A DNA stretch of 8,793 nt from an uncultured Acetatifactor sp. (GTDB lineage Bacteria; Bacillota; Clostridia; Lachnospirales; Lachnospiraceae), in the NCBI GenBank assembly GCA_947626405.1, contig CANQSE010000075.1, forward strand, positions 1 through 8,793, in the 5' to 3' direction. Both the position numbers and the translations under genes were made by a program. Shown here one piece after another: positions 7,160 through 8,793 of the stretch (its first letter is position 1; each line of letters begins with the position of its first letter). Below the pieces are notes generated by a model, which made no database searches, was not told where the DNA came from, and worked only from the letters and a program-made list of their open reading frames with translations.

Positions 7160-8212
7160 CTAAAAGAGCAGCGGCGAGGGGTCGATTTCTGTTCCGTTTT
7201 CCGTAAGCTGCAGATACAGGTTGCTTCCCTCAAGAAGATAATATTTTGCGGGCGCCGCAACGGCTGCAATGACATCCCCTGTATTGACATAGCTGCCCAC
7301 AGCCACCTGAATATCCCTGAGCTGTCCGTAGGTTATCTGATAACCGTCTCCGAGCTCTACCGTAACCGCACTGCCGTACTCCTCGTTCTGATAGACATTT
7401 ACTACCCTGCCGGATGCACAGGCTGTAACGGTGGTTCCCTCCGGTGCGCCGATCACCATGCCCCTGCTTCTCTTATACTCGTCCAGCGTCTCGAAGTACA
7501 CGCTCTTTTCCATGCTGAATGGAATAATCACGTTCCAGTCTCCCGAAAACGGCATCCTCAATCCGTCGTTTGCAGAAAAATGCAGTTCAGGCTGCACAAC
7601 CACATCCCCGCCCATAGCGGCTTCGCCCTCGGATGTGCCCGTCTGCGCCGCATCGGCCTGATAAGATGTGTCGTCTGTCACGGTGCCGTCGTCCCCCGCC
7701 TGTGCGGAAACGTCTGGCGTATTGGCCTGATCCGCTGGCGCGTCGCCTGTATCTTCTCCGATCCCTGCCTGCTTAGGCGCGTCGTCCTGATCTGTTCCGC
7801 TCCCTTCAGTCACGTCAGTATTTTCCGCCTCGTCCGAGCCATCCGATTTTCCGTCTGATTTTTTATTTTCTCCTCCGTCCGTCAGTCCCGGTATCTCCAC
7901 AAGGCCCGATCCGGCTTCCATTGAATCGTAATCGAGGTCATCCTCCTGTTTCCCAATCATATCGTTTACATTGTCCGCAATATTGCTGTTTGGGATGCTC
8001 GGGCCGGGATTTGCTTCCGCAATCTCGCTGCCCTTTTCTTCCTCATGGTTTTCCAAAGACGAAAAGTCTATGGTATAACCGTCGTTTTCGGTATCGTCGT
8101 CCCTGCCCTGCATATATACTCCCGTCATGGTCAGTGCCGCCAGCACAAACGCCGAAGATGCGATCATAATGATTCTTTCCTTCTTTGTGTTGTCTTTTCT
8201 ATTCCTTCTCAT
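7160..8212 (-). CDS. Membrane-anchored degenerate M23/LytM-domain protein, SpoIIQ-like
   Basis: The 350-residue protein has a short basic N-terminus (MRRNRKDNTKKER), one transmembrane helix (about 14-35), a long disordered Asp/Glu/Gly/Ser-rich linker (about 36-205) and a C-terminal LytM/M23 domain (about 215-350). The domain keeps the family's scaffold (GAPEGTTVTACASGRV, VELGDGYQITYGQL, VGSYVNTGDVIAAV, NGTEIDPSPLL). However, every expected zinc ligand is replaced: the H-x3-D pair is S249 and V253, the His of the HL motif is Q297, and the HLHFE His pair is N331 and Y333. It should therefore not cut peptidoglycan and more likely binds it or a partner. The topology matches SpoIIQ, the forespore protein that meets SpoIIIAH during engulfment, but other non-catalytic LytM proteins look alike and no other sporulation gene is in view. 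GGGAG lies six bases before the ATG. A possible SigF/SigG promoter lies upstream. Confidence 0.82.
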   Translation of the reverse strand: MRRNRKDNTKKERIIMIASSAFVLAALTMTGVYMQGRDDDTENDGYTIDFSSLENHEEEKGSEIAEANPGPSIPNSNIADNVNDMIGKQEDDLDYDSMEAGSGLVEIPGLTDGGENKKSDGKSDGSDEAENTDVTEGSGTDQDDAPKQAGIGEDTGDAPADQANTPDVSAQAGDDGTVTDDTSYQADAAQTGTSEGEAAMGGDVVVQPELHFSANDGLRMPFSGDWNVIIPFSMEKSVYFETLDEYKRSRGMVIGAPEGTTVTACASGRVVNVYQNEEYGSAVTVELGDGYQITYGQLRDIQVAVGSYVNTGDVIAAVAAPAKYYLLEGSNLYLQLTENGTEIDPSPLLF

Positions 8213-8282
8213 TCCTGGCTCCCTTTCTTTTCACGCTAGATTATTGTTACAAAAAAAGCAAAATTTGTTTTTCCTTGCTATC

Positions 8283-8310
8283 ATTCTGCCCGAAAAAAAA
8301 GGAATTATAC
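8283..8310 (-). promoter_or_regulatory. Possible SigF/SigG-type sporulation promoter for the LytM-like gene
   Basis: On the minus strand, GTATA (8306-8310) fits the SigF/SigG -35 pattern GYATA. After 14 bp comes GGGCAGAAT (8283-8291), which fits the SigF -10 pattern GGnnAnAnT; the usual spacing is about 15. Read as SigG, CAGAATG lies 17 bp after GTATA and misses the CAnnnTA pattern by one base. A TATAAT at 8304-8309 overlaps the -35, so a SigA reading is possible, but no good TTGACA-like hexamer lies 16-19 bp before it. Motif-level evidence only; the leader would be about 65 bases. Confidence 0.35.
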
Positions 8311-8349
8311 AAAAACAAACTGCTCCGGCCACAATCAGGCCAAAGCAGT
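8311..8349 (-). terminator. Intrinsic terminator of the calcium-loop protein gene
   Basis: On the minus strand a 12-bp stem (ACTGCTTTGGCC with GGCCGGAGCAGT, two G-U pairs in RNA) closes a 7-base loop and is followed by TTGTTTTT. It starts 27 bases after the stop codon at 8377. The opposite strand has no T-run after the hairpin, so it works for minus-strand transcription only. It separates the upstream gene from the operon below. Confidence 0.88.
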
Positions 8350-8376
8350 CTGTAACGCAAACAAATATTTTTTAAT

Positions 8377-8793
8377 TCATGCCGAATAAGAGTGTTTTGA
8401 CATATCCACATGCTGTACGGTTCCGGCGGTTCCGTTTTCATATAAAAATACTCCGGTGCTGCGCACGACGCCTTTTATGCTGCCGTCCTGGGCCCTCTGT
8501 GTGAAATCCGTGCCCACATTCTGCAGACAGATCGCTCCGACGCCTTTTTCGGCAAGCTTATAGAGAACGTCGTTTCCGTTTTCGTCCTTACACCAGATTT
8601 TTAACTTGCTCCAGATCGCGTCGTCCTCGTCGATCCACCCGTCGCCGTCATCGTCATATGCGGCAAGGTCGCCAAAGCCGTTTCCGCTTGCGGTCCCAAA
8701 CAGCTCAGAGCCGTCGTTGATAATTCCGTCCCCGTTCTTATCCAATGCCAGAAAACCGCTGCCTGAGCCAAGCCTGTTCACCTTGTCAAGCAC
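8377..8793 (-). CDS. C-terminal part of a protein with EF-hand-like calcium loops (5' end outside window)
   Basis: Only the last 138 residues are visible, ending HSYSA and TGA at 8377-8379. The first codon in the window is GTG, but there is no sign of a real start here, so the gene almost certainly continues past 8793. Two acidic loops look like calcium sites: LDKNGDGIINDGSE (17-30) and YDDDGDGWIDEDD (46-58), linked by ELFGTASGNGFGDLAA. The remainder (SKLKIW, LAEKGVGAICLQ, GVVRSTGVFLYENGTAGTVQHVDM) resembles a conserved C-terminal module of unknown function that I associate with large clostridial and proteobacterial calcium-loop proteins. The first loop has 13 residues from first Asp to Glu, one more than a classical 12-residue EF-hand. 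Function and location cannot be stated from this fragment. It is transcriptionally separate because a strong terminator follows it. Confidence 0.8.
   Translation of the reverse strand: MLDKVNRLGSGSGFLALDKNGDGIINDGSELFGTASGNGFGDLAAYDDDGDGWIDEDDAIWSKLKIWCKDENGNDVLYKLAEKGVGAICLQNVGTDFTQRAQDGSIKGVVRSTGVFLYENGTAGTVQHVDMSKHSYSA

Noticed and set aside
7109..7858. A 249-codon open frame on the plus strand across the LytM-like gene
   Set aside because: The acidic Asp/Gly-rich linker on the minus strand is low in stop codons when read antisense. The product has no recognisable domain.
7160..8212. Active M23 endopeptidase
   Set aside because: None of the expected zinc-binding His or Asp residues is present in the aligned motifs.
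8213..8300. Possible riboswitch or small RNA in the A/T-rich leader of the LytM-like gene
   Set aside because: It is mostly A and T runs with no stable stem or recognisable aptamer core.
8304..8309. TATAAT as a strong SigA promoter for the LytM-like gene
   Set aside because: The hexamers 16-19 bp upstream (TGGCCG, GTGGCC, TGTGGC, TTGTGG) lie within the terminator hairpin and match TTGACA poorly, so I did not list it separately.

Overview
The window looks like chromosome from a spore-forming, gut-type Firmicute, most likely Lachnospiraceae (Clostridium cluster XIVa) or a relative. This rests on intermediate GC content, strong GGAGG ribosome-binding sites, the style of the proteins (an acidic-linker LytM-like membrane protein, a calcium-loop surface-type protein, a cytoplasmic GH95) and compact co-directional genes. 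The assignment is inference from protein style; no rRNA or other taxonomic marker is present.

Every gene I can support is on the minus strand, so the reading order runs from high to low coordinates. At the right edge is the C-terminal end of a protein with two EF-hand-like calcium loops (8377-8793), closed by a clear intrinsic terminator (8311-8349). Just beyond it, a possible sporulation-type (SigF/SigG-like) promoter precedes a single-pass membrane protein with a degenerate M23/LytM domain resembling SpoIIQ (7160-8212). Next come a metal-dependent amidohydrolase of unknown substrate (5961-7130), a lipoprotein that looks like a catalytically dead GH9 cellulase (4632-5885), D-alanine--D-alanine ligase ddl (3566-4606), murF (2093-3538), and a GH95 alpha-L-fucosidase-type enzyme running off the left edge (1-2068).

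Most of the gaps from the LytM-like gene onward are 24-29 bp. The exception is 75 bp in front of the lipoprotein, which contains a good SigA-type promoter (TTGCCA, 17 bp, TAAAAT with an upstream TG). A reasonable model is one long unit with two entry points: a possible developmental promoter at the LytM-like gene and a housekeeping promoter at the lipoprotein that drives lipoprotein-ddl-murF-GH95.

Functionally, Ddl makes D-Ala-D-Ala and MurF attaches it to UDP-MurNAc-tripeptide, two consecutive steps of peptidoglycan precursor synthesis. They sit beside two extracytoplasmic proteins that kept a polysaccharide- or peptidoglycan-enzyme fold but lost the visible catalytic residues, which suggests binding or scaffold roles at the wall. 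The GH95 enzyme and the amidohydrolase show no export signal and are probably cytoplasmic. No tRNA, rRNA, CRISPR array, insertion sequence or long repeat was seen, and no stretch longer than 300 bp lacks a gene.
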